A stretch of DNA of 64,000 nt from contig NC_020504.1 in assembly GCF_000349325.1 (NCBI RefSeq), forward strand, positions 6,668,053-6,732,052. The letters are read 5' to 3'. Shown in pieces: positions 1 through 9,212 of this stretch. Numbering within the stretch: the stretch's first letter is position 1; the number at the start of each line of letters is the position of its first letter. A program made the position numbers and the translations under genes. This DNA comes from Streptomyces davaonensis JCM 4913 (GTDB lineage: Bacteria > Actinomycetota > Actinomycetes > Streptomycetales > Streptomycetaceae). The notes beneath the pieces are model-generated. The model was not told the origin of the DNA, did not search any database, and worked only from the letters and a program-made list of their open reading frames with translations.

Positions 1-1489
<1,489 letters not shown>

Positions 1490-1521
1490 GGTCGTGCCTT
1501 CCAATCAGTGGGAGCCGTCGG

Positions 1522-2634
1522 TTACTTGAGGTCGCCTTCCTTGATGTAGCCGGAATCGACCACGAGCTTCTGGTAGTTGGTCTTGTCCACGCTCACCGGC
1601 TCCAGCAGGTAGGCCGGGACGACCTTGGACCCGTTGTCGTAGGTCTTCTCGTCGTTGACCTCGGGCTTCTTGTCGTTGAGCACCGCGTCGACCATGTTCG
1701 AGGCGACCTTGGCGAGTTCGCGGGTGTCCTTGTAGACGGTCATCGACTGCTCGTCGGCGATGATCGACTTCACCGAGGCGACCTCGGCGTCCTGGCCGGT
1801 GACGATCGGCAGCGGCTTGGACTTGGAGCCGTAGTCGTCCGACTTCAGCGCCGACAGGATGCCGATGGAGATGCCGTCGTACGGCGAGAGCACCGCGTCG
1901 ACCCGCTCGGACTTGTACGCCGAGGTGAGGATGTCGTCCATGCGCTTCTGGGCGGTGCCGCCGTCCCAGCGCAGGGTGGTGACCTGGGTGAGTTCGGTCT
2001 GGCCGGAGCCGACGACGAGCTGCTTCTTGTCGATGTAGGGCTGAAGGACGTTCATCGCGCCCTGGAAGAAGTAGCGGGTGTTGTTGTCGTCGTTGGAGCC
2101 GGCGAACAGCTCGATGTTGAACGGGCCCTTCTTGGAGCCGTCCTTCAGGCCGAGCTTCTCGACGATGTACGTGGCCTGGAGCTCGCCGACCTTCTCGTTG
2201 TCGAAGGAGGCGTAGTAGTCGACGTTCTCCGTGCCGAGGATCAGGCGGTCGTAGGAGATCACCGGGATGTCGGCTTCCTTGGCCTGCTGAAGCACGTTGT
2301 TCATCGACTTGTTGTCGATGGCGGCGACGATCAGCGCCTTGACGCCCTGCGTGATCAGGTTCTCGATCTGGCCGACCTGCTGGTCGGGGTCGTCCTCGCC
2401 GTAGACCAGCTTGGTCTTGTAGCCCTTGGACTCCAGGTCCGCCTTGACGTTGTTGCCGTCGGCGATCCAGCGCTCGGAGGACTTGGTCGGCATCGCGATG
2501 CCGATGGTGGCGCCTTCGGTGCTCCCCTTGCCCTCCTCGCTGCCGCCCTCGCTGTCCTGGCCGCAGGCGGTCAGGGTGAGGGCCAGGGAGGCGGCGGTGG
2601 CTATCGCGGCGAGAGCGGCTCTGCGGTTGCGCAT
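1522..2634 (-). CDS. Sugar-binding lipoprotein of the ABC importer (ChvE/XylF type)
   Basis: This periplasmic-binding-protein type 1 receptor would capture a monosaccharide outside the membrane for the downstream ATPase. The N-terminus is a lipoprotein signal with lipobox LTAC (Cys about 24). The mature part begins [14 protein letters not shown] and contains the family hallmarks [13 protein letters not shown] and ISYDRLI, and [11 protein letters not shown] in the C-terminal lobe. Length 370 aa is typical. Two ATGs are in frame (2640 and 2634). The AAGGAAG ribosome site touches the first and sits 6 bases before the second, so 2634 is chosen. ChvE relatives bind xylose, glucose, galactose or arabinose; specificity cannot be read here. 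Confidence 0.93.
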   Translation of the reverse strand: MRNRRAALAAIATAASLALTLTACGQDSEGGSEEGKGSTEGATIGIAMPTKSSERWIADGNNVKADLESKGYKTKLVYGEDDPDQQVGQIENLITQGVKALIVAAIDNKSMNNVLQQAKEADIPVISYDRLILGTENVDYYASFDNEKVGELQATYIVEKLGLKDGSKKGPFNIELFAGSNDDNNTRYFFQGAMNVLQPYIDKKQLVVGSGQTELTQVTTLRWDGGTAQKRMDDILTSAYKSERVDAVLSPYDGISIGILSALKSDDYGSKSKPLPIVTGQDAEVASVKSIIADEQSMTVYKDTRELAKVASNMVDAVLNDKKPEVNDEKTYDNGSKVVPAYLLEPVSVDKTNYQKLVVDSGYIKEGDLK

Positions 2635-2723
2635 GGTCATCTTCCTTGATGTCTCAGCACGGCTGGGTGTGTGGGATTCTGTTTGGCTGCGTCGCCTTGT
2701 GTGAAGAGGTGACGCCGAAACCT

Positions 2724-3692
2724 TTATGAATATGTTTCGAAACGTCGGAGTTCGCCGGGTAGCCGCGAACCCAGTGGAGCCATGTCCCCGTCGGCCCCGT
2801 GTCGGGCGAGCAGGTCCAGGGCGAGCCGGCCGCGGCGCACGCGCTCCTTGGCGGTGGCCAGCGTGAGCTCCCGCATGTGGTGGCCGTAGGGGTAGATCCC
2901 GGGGGCCTTGGACAGACCGAACTTGAGATACAGCGGAGCGCCGCGCCGGATCAGCTCGGCGACCTCGTACATCCGGATGTAGCCGCCGAGGTCGTCGGGG
3001 GCCTCGATGTACATGTCCATGGGGGTGGCCGAGGCCCGCCGGATCTCGGTGAGATGGTCGAGCGTGAGATCGCTGGGCACATTGATCGAGTCGGCGCCGA
3101 GCCGCTCGTAGACCGCGTACGCGGCCGGGTTGACCGGGCCTATCAGCGCGCTCACCTTGAGCGTGGTGTCGGCCGGGACGATCCCGGCGGCGCGGGCCCG
3201 GTGCAGGGTCCACAGCACGCCCTCGTCGGCCACCAGCAGGCACTTCACACCCAGCTCGGTGGCGCGTACGGCGTCCTCGACGCAGCCGGCGACCGCGTCG
3301 TGGCCGCGGGCGCGCAGTCCCGCGCCCCGGGAGTCGGTGCGGGTGGAGCCGCCGATGTCCCAGGTGCCGCGGGGGCCGGTGAACAGGCAGAGCTCGATGT
3401 CGCGCTCGGCGGTGGCCTCGACCATCTCGGTGATCTCCGAGTCGGTCAGCATCCACACGCCGCTGCCCTGGCTGATCCGGTGGATCGGCACATCGAGGCG
3501 CGAGGCTTCCTTCAGGACAACGGCCAGCGCTTCGGGACCCTCGCACGAGGGGATCTCGGTGCGCCAGCGGCCGCCGCCCGGGAAGGTGTGGGGCGAGGCG
3601 TCGGTGGGGGAGAGATCGGGCGCGCCCAGGCCGAGCGCGGCGAGCGCCTGCTCGCCGGGTCGACGGGCTGCCGGGGCGGAAGCGTCGGTCAC
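2724..3692 (-). CDS. U32-peptidase-like TIM-barrel protein of a sugar-acid locus, function unknown
   Basis: A 322-aa protein that looks like the collagenase/U32 family TIM barrel: the run [20 protein letters not shown] then [13 protein letters not shown] resembles the U32 block with the strand ending in a conserved P and the loop before the next helix. No zinc or nucleophile motif is clear, so peptidase activity is doubtful. Start is GTG 3692, with AAGGA 6 bases upstream. It lies between the dehydrogenase and the sugar-binding protein and is preceded by the locus operator-like motif (3707-3730). By context it may be an aldolase- or lyase-like step, or a regulator, in the catabolism of the imported sugar. 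That role is inference only; the fold assignment itself is moderate. Confidence 0.6.
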   Translation of the reverse strand: MTDASAPAARRPGEQALAALGLGAPDLSPTDASPHTFPGGGRWRTEIPSCEGPEALAVVLKEASRLDVPIHRISQGSGVWMLTDSEITEMVEATAERDIELCLFTGPRGTWDIGGSTRTDSRGAGLRARGHDAVAGCVEDAVRATELGVKCLLVADEGVLWTLHRARAAGIVPADTTLKVSALIGPVNPAAYAVYERLGADSINVPSDLTLDHLTEIRRASATPMDMYIEAPDDLGGYIRMYEVAELIRRGAPLYLKFGLSKAPGIYPYGHHMRELTLATAKERVRRGRLALDLLARHGADGDMAPLGSRLPGELRRFETYS

Positions 3693-3706
3693 TAGCTGTC
3701 CTTCTT

Positions 3707-3730
3707 GTTCGGTATTTCGGACGAAGTTCG
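3707..3730. promoter_or_regulatory. Operator-like motif, copy 1 (GTTCGNNATTTCG-N6-GTTCG)
   Basis: Fifteen bases upstream of the GTG start at 3692 lies GTTCGGTATTTCG, then six bases, then GTTCG. The same arrangement, GTTCGAAATTTCG-N6-GTTCG, occurs at 6006-6029 before the dehydratase gene. Sixteen of the 18 defined positions match and the spacing is identical. This is a candidate binding site for a local regulator that would control both transcription units. The regulator is not in the window. Confidence 0.5.
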
Positions 3731-3757
3731 CGGCTTTGGGTGTGGGAGGTTCTTGGA

Positions 3758-3802
3758 GTACGCCGGTACGGGAACCGTCAGGTTGCCCCCGTACCGGCGT
3801 AC
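3758..3802 (-). terminator. Nested hairpin between dehydrogenase and U32-like gene
   Basis: A perfect 15-bp inverted repeat GTACGCCGGTACGGG / CCCGTACCGGCGTAC flanks an inner AACC-gtca-GGTT stem. It starts 2 bp after the dehydrogenase stop codon. There is no T run, as is usual in Streptomyces. It probably ends or attenuates the dehydratase-dehydrogenase transcript and separates it from the transporter unit. Confidence 0.7.
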
Positions 3803-3804
3803 GG

Positions 3805-4809
3805 CTAGGGGCGGAGCAGGACCTTGCCCACCTTCGGATCGCCGGACCCGACCAACTCGATCGCCTGCGGAAACTCCTCCAGCGGCAACTCGTGCGAGAC
3901 CAGCGGCAGCGGATCGAGCAGCCCGGCCCCGAACACCCGCACCGTGTGCGCCCAGGCATCCGGCGGCGCCCCGAACACGGTGTGCACCTCCAGCTGCCGT
4001 ACGACGAGCTCGGTCGGGTCCAGGCCCTGCGCGCCCGGCGCCGGGATCCCGGTGAGGACCAGACGCCCGCCACGCCTGAGCAGCGCGGCGGAGACCCGCG
4101 CGGCATCGGCGGACCCGGCGGTCTCGATGACGACGTCGAAGTCGTCCGGGAGCTCCTGGTCCTTGGTGCGGAAGTCCGTGGCGCCGTACTGCCGCGAGAG
4201 CGCCTCACGGTCGCGCCGGGTGCCCACCACGAGCAGCTCGGCCGGCGAGCCCGCCTTCAGGAACTGCACGGCGAACATGCCGAGCGTCCCGGTGCCGACC
4301 ACCGCGACCCGCTCGCCCGGCAGCGCGTTCGCCTTGATCGCCGCGGCGGCGATACAGGCGGCGGGCTCCAGGAGGGCGGCGGCGGTCAGGTCGCAGTCGT
4401 CCGGCAGAACGTGCAGCAGCCGCGCCGGCAGCGTCAGCGTGCCCGCCATCGCACCGGGCTGGGTGAACCCGGTCTCCTCGTACCCGGCGCCGCACAGCGT
4501 GGTCTCGCCGGCGTGGCACCGGTCGCAGACCTGGCAGTTCCGGAAGCCCTCCCCGACGACCTTGCGCCCGACGAGGGAGGCGGGGACTCCGGCGCCGACT
4601 TCAGCGACCGTCCCGGACCACTCATGACCCGGCGTGAGCGGGTAACGGACGTACCCCTCGGGCCGGTTGCCCTGATACACCTCGCGGTCGCTGCCGCAGA
4701 TGCCGACCGCGTGGACGCGGACCAGCGCCTCTCCGGGACCGGGCTCACGGGGCGTGTGCTCGGTGAGCCGGTATGCGCCGGGCGCCTCGATGACGACGGC
4801 GGTACTCAT
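3805..4809 (-). CDS. Zinc-dependent alcohol dehydrogenase family protein (MDR superfamily)
   Basis: A 334-aa medium-chain dehydrogenase expected to oxidise a sugar or sugar acid with NAD(P). It shows the catalytic-zinc region GICGSDREVYQG (Cys about 34), the structural motif PGHEWSG, and the four-cysteine structural-zinc loop CQVCDRCHAGETTLCG. A Rossmann GTGTLGMFAVQF follows. Start ATG 4809 forms an ATGA overlap with the stop of the upstream dehydratase gene, so the two are translationally coupled. The nearest characterised relatives are sorbitol, threonine and L-galactonate dehydrogenases. In this context oxidation of a sugar acid feeding the dehydratase is the likely job, inferred from the neighbours. 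Confidence 0.9.
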   Translation of the reverse strand: MSTAVVIEAPGAYRLTEHTPREPGPGEALVRVHAVGICGSDREVYQGNRPEGYVRYPLTPGHEWSGTVAEVGAGVPASLVGRKVVGEGFRNCQVCDRCHAGETTLCGAGYEETGFTQPGAMAGTLTLPARLLHVLPDDCDLTAAALLEPAACIAAAAIKANALPGERVAVVGTGTLGMFAVQFLKAGSPAELLVVGTRRDREALSRQYGATDFRTKDQELPDDFDVVIETAGSADAARVSAALLRRGGRLVLTGIPAPGAQGLDPTELVVRQLEVHTVFGAPPDAWAHTVRVFGAGLLDPLPLVSHELPLEEFPQAIELVGSGDPKVGKVLLRP

Positions 4810-5966
4810 TCCGCACTGCCCTTCGGCTTGCGCTGCTCCCAGCCCTCGGCCCACAGATCGAACCGGGCCTGCTGCTGGGGGAACTCGGCGGCGGCGTCGG
4901 CGTCGAACTCGACCCCGAGGCCGGGGGCGTCGGAGAGGTGGAAGTACCCGTCCACCACCTGCGGGGCGCCCTTGACGACCTTCTTGATGTCCGCGTCCGC
5001 GAAGTCGTTGAAGTGCTCGAGGATCTTGAAGTTGGGGGAGGTGAAGCCGACCTGGAGCGAGGCGGCGGTGAGGACCGAGCCACCGACGTTGTGCGGAGCG
5101 ACCAGGACGTAGTGGGTCTCGGCGGTGGCGGCCAGCTTCCGCGTCTCCCAGATGCCGCCGATGTGGCCGACGTCGGGCTGGATGATGTCGACGGCCTGGC
5201 TCTCGAACAGCTCCCGGAACTCGATCCGGTCGTGGATCCGCTCACCGGTGGCGACCGGCATGTCGACCTTGGCGGCGACCTTCTCCAGCGCCTTGAGGTT
5301 CTCCGGCGGCACCGGCTCCTCCAGCCAGGCGGGCTTGAAGGGCGCCAGTTCCTTGGCGAGCCGGACGGCGGTGGCGGGGGAGAAGCGGCCGTGCATCTCC
5401 AGCATCAGCTCGGCGTCCGGCCCGATGGCGTCGCGCACGGCCTCGATGAGGGAGACGGCGTAAAGCGTCTGCTGGTGGTCCAGCTCGAAGTGCCCGGTCC
5501 CGAAGGGGTCGATCTTGAGTGCCTTGTACCCGCGCTCCATCACGCCCTGGGCGGCCTTGTGGTACGCCTCCGGAGTCCGCTCCGTGGTGTACCAGCCGTT
5601 GGCGTAGGCCTTGACCTTGTCGGTGACCTTGCCGCCGAGGAGCTGCCAGACCGGCACCCCGAGCGCCTTGCCCTTGATGTCCCAGCAGGCCATCTCGATG
5701 ACGGCGATACCGGACATCACGATCTCACCCGCGCGGCCGAAGTCGCCGTACTTCATCCGGCGTACGAGGTCTTCCGTGGCGAACGGGTCGGAACCGAGAA
5801 TGTGGTTGGCCTCGGCCTCCCGCAGATAGCCGATCAGCGCGTCGGTGTGGCCCAGCATCCGGGTCTCGCCGACTCCCGTGATCCCCTCGTCGGTGTGCAC
5901 CTGCACGTAGGTCAGGTTGCGCCAGGGCGTTCCGACCACGTGTGTGCTGATTCCGGTGATGCGCAC
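4806..5966 (-). CDS. Mandelate racemase/enolase superfamily dehydratase, galactonate-dehydratase-like
   Basis: A 386-aa enolase-superfamily enzyme, probably removing water from an aldonic acid to give a 2-keto-3-deoxy acid. The N-terminal capping domain is followed by a TIM barrel with metal ligands in MLEMHGRF (E-x-H), WLEEP and ATGERI, and a C-terminal catalytic His in VAPHNVGG. The E/D-x-H pattern is that of galactonate and related acid-sugar dehydratases (DgoD), not of muconate cycloisomerase. Start GTG 5966 has AAGGGA 9 bases upstream. It is the first gene of the locus and overlaps the dehydrogenase by 4 bases. Exact substrate is uncertain. Confidence 0.88.
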   Translation of the reverse strand: MRITGISTHVVGTPWRNLTYVQVHTDEGITGVGETRMLGHTDALIGYLREAEANHILGSDPFATEDLVRRMKYGDFGRAGEIVMSGIAVIEMACWDIKGKALGVPVWQLLGGKVTDKVKAYANGWYTTERTPEAYHKAAQGVMERGYKALKIDPFGTGHFELDHQQTLYAVSLIEAVRDAIGPDAELMLEMHGRFSPATAVRLAKELAPFKPAWLEEPVPPENLKALEKVAAKVDMPVATGERIHDRIEFRELFESQAVDIIQPDVGHIGGIWETRKLAATAETHYVLVAPHNVGGSVLTAASLQVGFTSPNFKILEHFNDFADADIKKVVKGAPQVVDGYFHLSDAPGLGVEFDADAAAEFPQQQARFDLWAEGWEQRKPKGSAE

Positions 5967-6005
5967 GGCAGTTGTCCCTTGCTGCGTCGTCGGCTCATGG
6001 TGTGT

Positions 6006-6033
6006 GTTCGAAATTTCGTCACACGTTCGAAAT
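6006..6033. promoter_or_regulatory. Operator-like motif, copy 2, with GTTCGAAAT direct repeat
   Basis: GTTCGAAAT occurs at 6006-6014 and again at 6025-6033. Between them is a perfect 10-bp palindrome CGAAATTTCG (6009-6018). The stretch 6006-6029 aligns with the motif before the U32-like gene (3707-3730). It sits about 40 bp upstream of the dehydratase start, which is where a repressor would cover a promoter. Confidence 0.55.
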
Positions 6034-6091
6034 GCTGACGTGACAGTAGGGAGGCGGCGGTAGGAGTGTCAATGGGGCGAACGCATAACGG

Positions 6092-6120
6092 TTTCGATAC
6101 CGCTTTCGACACGGCTTTCG
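6092..6120. promoter_or_regulatory. Three TTTCG boxes spaced 12 bp in the divergent intergenic region
   Basis: TTTCG appears at 6092, 6104 and 6116, an exact 12-bp period, in the 288-bp gap between the dehydratase gene (leftward) and the SCO2400-like gene (rightward). The rest of this gap shows no gene. Helical phasing suggests a protein-binding array, but it could be chance in a region rich in CG. Confidence 0.25.
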
Positions 6121-6254
6121 GTGGGGCGGGGTGTGGCATCACAGACGGAACGGGCGTATACCTCAACCGGCACGCCGGAAGGGGTAGTTCCGCACACAAC
6201 TTTCACAGGCTGCCCTAGGAACGTGATCTGCGCGGAACTTAGTCTTCCCGCGTC

Positions 6255-7055
6255 ATGGACTACTGCCACCCGTGCCGACGGCACCTGAATGGCGCCCTCG
6301 CCTGCCCGGGCTGCGGCGCGCCGGTCGAACAACTCCGCGCATACGCGAGCGAAGAGGCATCGCGTACGGACCCGTACGACACGTACGACGAGCCCGAGCG
6401 CGTACCGGAGCCGGTCGCGGTGGGCGCGACCACGGAAGCGGCGAGACCGGAGGGCAGGGCGGCGGCACGCCGGGCGGCCAGGGGTCGTCGAGGGCGCGTG
6501 GAGCAGGCGTACGAACCCGAGGGCGGCGAGGACGGGTACGAGGACGAGGCGTCCGAGGGCACCGGCACCAGCCGCCGGGACCGCAAGGCGGCGGCCCACC
6601 GCCGTCGCCGTCGCCGCACGGTGCTCATAGCGGCGGGCTTCATACTCGCCGCCGGCGGTCTGAGCCTCGCCGAACTGGGCCTGGACGCTCCCGGCTCCAC
6701 CCCCAACCCGGCCGCGGCGGGCGATGCCTCGCCGGACGGCGGCGCGGAGTCGGAGGCGGGGGAATCGGCGGAGCCGACCAGCGGCACGCCGGACACCCCG
6801 GCATCGGCGTCCCCGAGCACATCGGCATCCCCCTCACCGTCGAAGTCCGAGAAGGGCAAGGAGTCGGAGAAGCCGGAGGACGAGCCGACGAAGGACGCGC
6901 AGTCGGCGACGGGCGGCGCGGCGCCGGTGACTCCGGAGGCTCCGGAGCCGACCGAGGCGGACCCGAAGCCGACTCCGACGGCAGAGCCGACGAAGCAGGA
7001 GCCGGAGCCGGAACCGTCGGAAACGTGCACTCGTTTCCTCTGGTGGTGCAGCTAG
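6255..7055 (+). CDS. SCO2400-family zinc-ribbon membrane protein
   Basis: A 266-aa protein recognised as the Streptomyces SCO2400 family. It opens with a zinc ribbon (CHPCRRHLNGALACPGCG, four Cys at residues 4, 7, 17 and 20). A basic and acidic disordered stretch follows, ending in an Arg-rich stop-transfer run, then one membrane helix (about residues 121-141, TVLIAAGFILAAGGLSLAEL). A long Pro/Ser/Glu/Lys-rich extracellular tail ends CTRFLWWCS. The topology implies the zinc ribbon is cytoplasmic and the tail is in the wall. The function is unknown. The tail is low complexity and varies between species. Confidence 0.85.
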   Translation: MDYCHPCRRHLNGALACPGCGAPVEQLRAYASEEASRTDPYDTYDEPERVPEPVAVGATTEAARPEGRAAARRAARGRRGRVEQAYEPEGGEDGYEDEASEGTGTSRRDRKAAAHRRRRRRTVLIAAGFILAAGGLSLAELGLDAPGSTPNPAAAGDASPDGGAESEAGESAEPTSGTPDTPASASPSTSASPSPSKSEKGKESEKPEDEPTKDAQSATGGAAPVTPEAPEPTEADPKPTPTAEPTKQEPEPEPSETCTRFLWWCS

Positions 7056-7066
7056 CCCGGTTCTTC

Positions 7067-7110
7067 AGGGGCGCGGGGAACTGCGCGATCAGCCCCCACC
7101 CGCCCGCAGC
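7067..7110 (+). repeat. Streptomyces dispersed repeat, copy 1
   Basis: The consensus starts AGGGGCGCGGGGAACTGCGC and continues to a CCCGCAGC end. It falls between the ends of two convergent genes (SCO2400-like and MarR). Other copies in the window lie at 34297-34341 and 42885-42929 (inverted) and, altered, at 45852-45923 inside a gene. Confidence 0.75.
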
Positions 7111-7524
7111 TCAAGACTCGAGCATCCGCCGCAGCAGATCCCGCAGAGCCACCCGCTCATCCTCGGACAATCCGGAGAGCGGTTCCCGAGCGAACCCCAA
7201 CGACTCACGCAGACTACGAGCCACCTCCCGCCCTGAATTCGTCGCGGCCGCAACCTTCACGCGCCGATCCGCAGGATCAGCCCGCCGCTCCACGAGCCCC
7301 CGCGACTCCAGCCGATCAACAATCCCGGTCACATTGGACGGCTCACACTTCAACCGCTGAGCCAGCTTCCGCATGGGCAGAGGCTCCAAAGTCAGCAACC
7401 CCAACAACCGGGCCTGCGCTCCGGTCAACGCATGCTCAGCGGCAGCGTCCTCGTACTCCTCGTGGTACCTCGCCACGACCGACCCGATCAGGTCGACGAC
7501 CTCCAAGGTCAGTTCATCAGCCAT
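7111..7524 (-). CDS. MarR family transcriptional regulator
   Basis: A 137-aa winged helix-turn-helix regulator. The HTH is PMRKLAQRLKCEPSNVTGIVDRLESRGLVERR (shown here in two parts: helix 2 MRKLAQRLKC and recognition helix EPSNVTGIVDRL), followed by the wing ADPADRRVKV with the family Asp-x-Arg. It is divergent from the NADP-dependent reductase and the 90-bp gap holds two near-identical palindromes, so it almost certainly represses both genes and responds to an electrophile or phenolic ligand. The start ATG 7524 is supported by the alignment of the N-terminal dimerisation helix. Confidence 0.92.
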   Translation of the reverse strand: MADELTLEVVDLIGSVVARYHEEYEDAAAEHALTGAQARLLGLLTLEPLPMRKLAQRLKCEPSNVTGIVDRLESRGLVERRADPADRRVKVAAATNSGREVARSLRESLGFAREPLSGLSEDERVALRDLLRRMLES

Positions 7525-7553
7525 GGGATCCAGCGTAACCCTTTACTTGACAT

Positions 7554-7600
7554 CCTGAAATATTTAGGCGCATGGTTGTTTCAGGTACTGAAATATTCAG
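7554..7600. promoter_or_regulatory. Paired MarR-type operators
   Basis: CCTGAAATATTTAGG (7554-7568) and CTGAAATATTCAG (7588-7600) are variants of one palindrome whose centres are about 33 bp apart, three helical turns. They fill the divergent promoter region of the MarR gene and the reductase gene. The second lies just upstream of the AGGAAGG ribosome site of the reductase. Confidence 0.8.
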
Positions 7601-7614
7601 GAAGGTCACCAGTC

Positions 7615-8637
7615 ATGTCCGAGACCCCCGCGCTCCCCGCCGTCAGCCGTGAGTGGCACCTGCTCAGCCGCCCGGTGGGCTGGCCGAAGCCCGAGGACTT
7701 CGCGCTCGTCGAGGCGGAGATCCGGCAGCCCGGCCCGGACGAGGTGCTGGTCCGGAACATGTACCTCTCGGTCGACCCGTACATGCGCGGCCGGATGAGT
7801 GCCGCCAAGTCCTACGTCGCCCCCTTCGAGCTCGGCAAGGTCATGCAGGGTGGCGCGGTCGGCGAGGTCATCGCATCCGGCATCGAAGGCATAGCCCCCG
7901 GCGACCACGTGCTGCACTTCGGCGGCTGGCGCGAGTACGCCACCGTCGGCGCGGCCCAGACCGTGAAGGTCGACGCGAACGCGGCGCCCCTGTCGACGTA
8001 CCTCGGCGTCCTCGGCATGACCGGCCTCACCGCCTACGCGGGCCTGCTGCGCACCGCGTCCTTCAAGGAGGGCGACTCCGTCTTCGTCTCCGGCGCCGCG
8101 GGTGCCGTGGGCAGCCAGGTCGGCCAGATCGCCAAGCTCAAGGGCGCCTCGCGGGTCATCGGCTCGGCCGGGTCCGACGAGAAGGTCAAGCTGCTCGTGG
8201 AGGAGTACGGCTTCGACGCGGCCTTCAACTACAAGAACGGCAGCGTCAGTGAGCAGCTGCGGGAGGCCGCCCCGGACGGCGTCGACGTCTACTTCGACAA
8301 CGTCGGCGGTGACCACCTGGAGGCCGCGATCGGGCTGCTCAACCAGGGCGGCCGGATCGCCGTCTGCGGAATGATCTCGGTCTACAACAGCACCGAGCCC
8401 GTGCCCGGCCCGCGCAACCTCGCCCGGCTGATCCAGACCCGAGGCCGGATCGAGGGCCTCCTGGTGGGCGACCACTACGACCTCCAGCCGCAGTTCGTCC
8501 AGGAGGTCGGCCCCTGGGTCGGCTCGGGCGCGCTGAAGTACCGCGAGACGGTCGTCGAGGGCATCGAGAACAACCTGGAGGCGTTCCTCGGGGTGCTGCG
8601 CGGCGACAACACCGGGAAGATGATCGTCAAGCTGTAG
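7615..8637 (+). CDS. NADP-dependent oxidoreductase, MDR superfamily (leukotriene B4 12-hydroxydehydrogenase/CurA type)
   Basis: A 340-aa zinc-free medium-chain reductase that typically reduces alpha,beta-unsaturated carbonyls with NADPH. Marks: YLSVDPYMRGRM near the N-terminus, the nucleotide-binding loop VSGAAGAVGSQVGQIAKLKG and the C-terminal NTGKMIVKL. The ATG at 7615 has AGGAAGG at 7599-7605. The frame is open further upstream through the operators, but that extension is not protein-like. It is controlled by the divergent MarR gene by context, a common electrophile-detoxifying pair. Confidence 0.92.
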   Translation: MSETPALPAVSREWHLLSRPVGWPKPEDFALVEAEIRQPGPDEVLVRNMYLSVDPYMRGRMSAAKSYVAPFELGKVMQGGAVGEVIASGIEGIAPGDHVLHFGGWREYATVGAAQTVKVDANAAPLSTYLGVLGMTGLTAYAGLLRTASFKEGDSVFVSGAAGAVGSQVGQIAKLKGASRVIGSAGSDEKVKLLVEEYGFDAAFNYKNGSVSEQLREAAPDGVDVYFDNVGGDHLEAAIGLLNQGGRIAVCGMISVYNSTEPVPGPRNLARLIQTRGRIEGLLVGDHYDLQPQFVQEVGPWVGSGALKYRETVVEGIENNLEAFLGVLRGDNTGKMIVKL

Positions 8638-8733
8638 CCCTGTGCTGGATTTCCGACATGCGGTAACTTCTTTCCGAAACCGTCGTCGATCGTGGGCGCG
8701 AGTCGCGGCGGACCGAAGAGGAGAAGACACCGC

Positions 8734-9153
8734 ATGTCCATCCAGCAGACGGACGTCCTGTACACCGCCGTCGCCACCGCCGAGAACGGTCGTGACGGCC
8801 GGGTCGCCACCGACGACGGGCGACTCGACGTCGTGGTGAACCCGCCCAAGGAGATGGGCGGCAGCGGCACCGGCACCAACCCGGAGCAACTGTTCGCCGC
8901 CGGTTACAGCGCCTGCTTCCAGGGCGCACTCGGCGTGGTCGCCCGCCAGGAGAAGGCCGACATCACGGGCTCGACGGTCACCGCGAAGGTCGGCATCGGC
9001 AAGAACGCCGAGGGCTTCGGCCTGATCGTGGAGATCTCGGCGAGCATCCCGAACGTGGACGCGGAGACGGCCCAGAGCCTCCTGAAGAAGGCCCACGAGG
9101 TGTGCCCGTACTCGAAGGCGACGCGGGGCAACATCACCGTGACGCTGATCTGA
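8734..9153 (+). CDS. ohr: Organic hydroperoxide resistance protein (Ohr/OsmC family)
   Basis: A 139-aa thiol peroxidase that reduces organic hydroperoxides. Both catalytic cysteines are present in their usual settings: GYSACFQGAL and EVCPYSKATRGNI. The N-terminal LYTAVATAENGRDGRV is typical of Ohr and not of OsmC. Start ATG 8734 has AGAGGAGAA about 10 bases upstream. It follows the MarR-controlled reductase on the same strand at a 96-bp distance, so it may have its own promoter. A strong shared terminator follows. Confidence 0.95.
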   Translation: MSIQQTDVLYTAVATAENGRDGRVATDDGRLDVVVNPPKEMGGSGTGTNPEQLFAAGYSACFQGALGVVARQEKADITGSTVTAKVGIGKNAEGFGLIVEISASIPNVDAETAQSLLKKAHEVCPYSKATRGNITVTLI

Positions 9154-9173
9154 CCAAGCTCGTTGCCACGGCG

Positions 9174-9212
9174 AAGGCCGCACCCCTGGACGTAGGGTGC
9201 GGCCTTTGTTTT
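9174..9212. terminator. Bidirectional terminator between ohr and a serine hydrolase gene
   Basis: AAGGCCGCACCC (9174-9185) pairs perfectly with GGGTGCGGCCTT (9195-9206) and is followed by TTTGTTTT on the plus strand. The T run overlaps the stop codon of the convergent gene ending at 9211. This is a classic rho-independent terminator. Confidence 0.92.
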
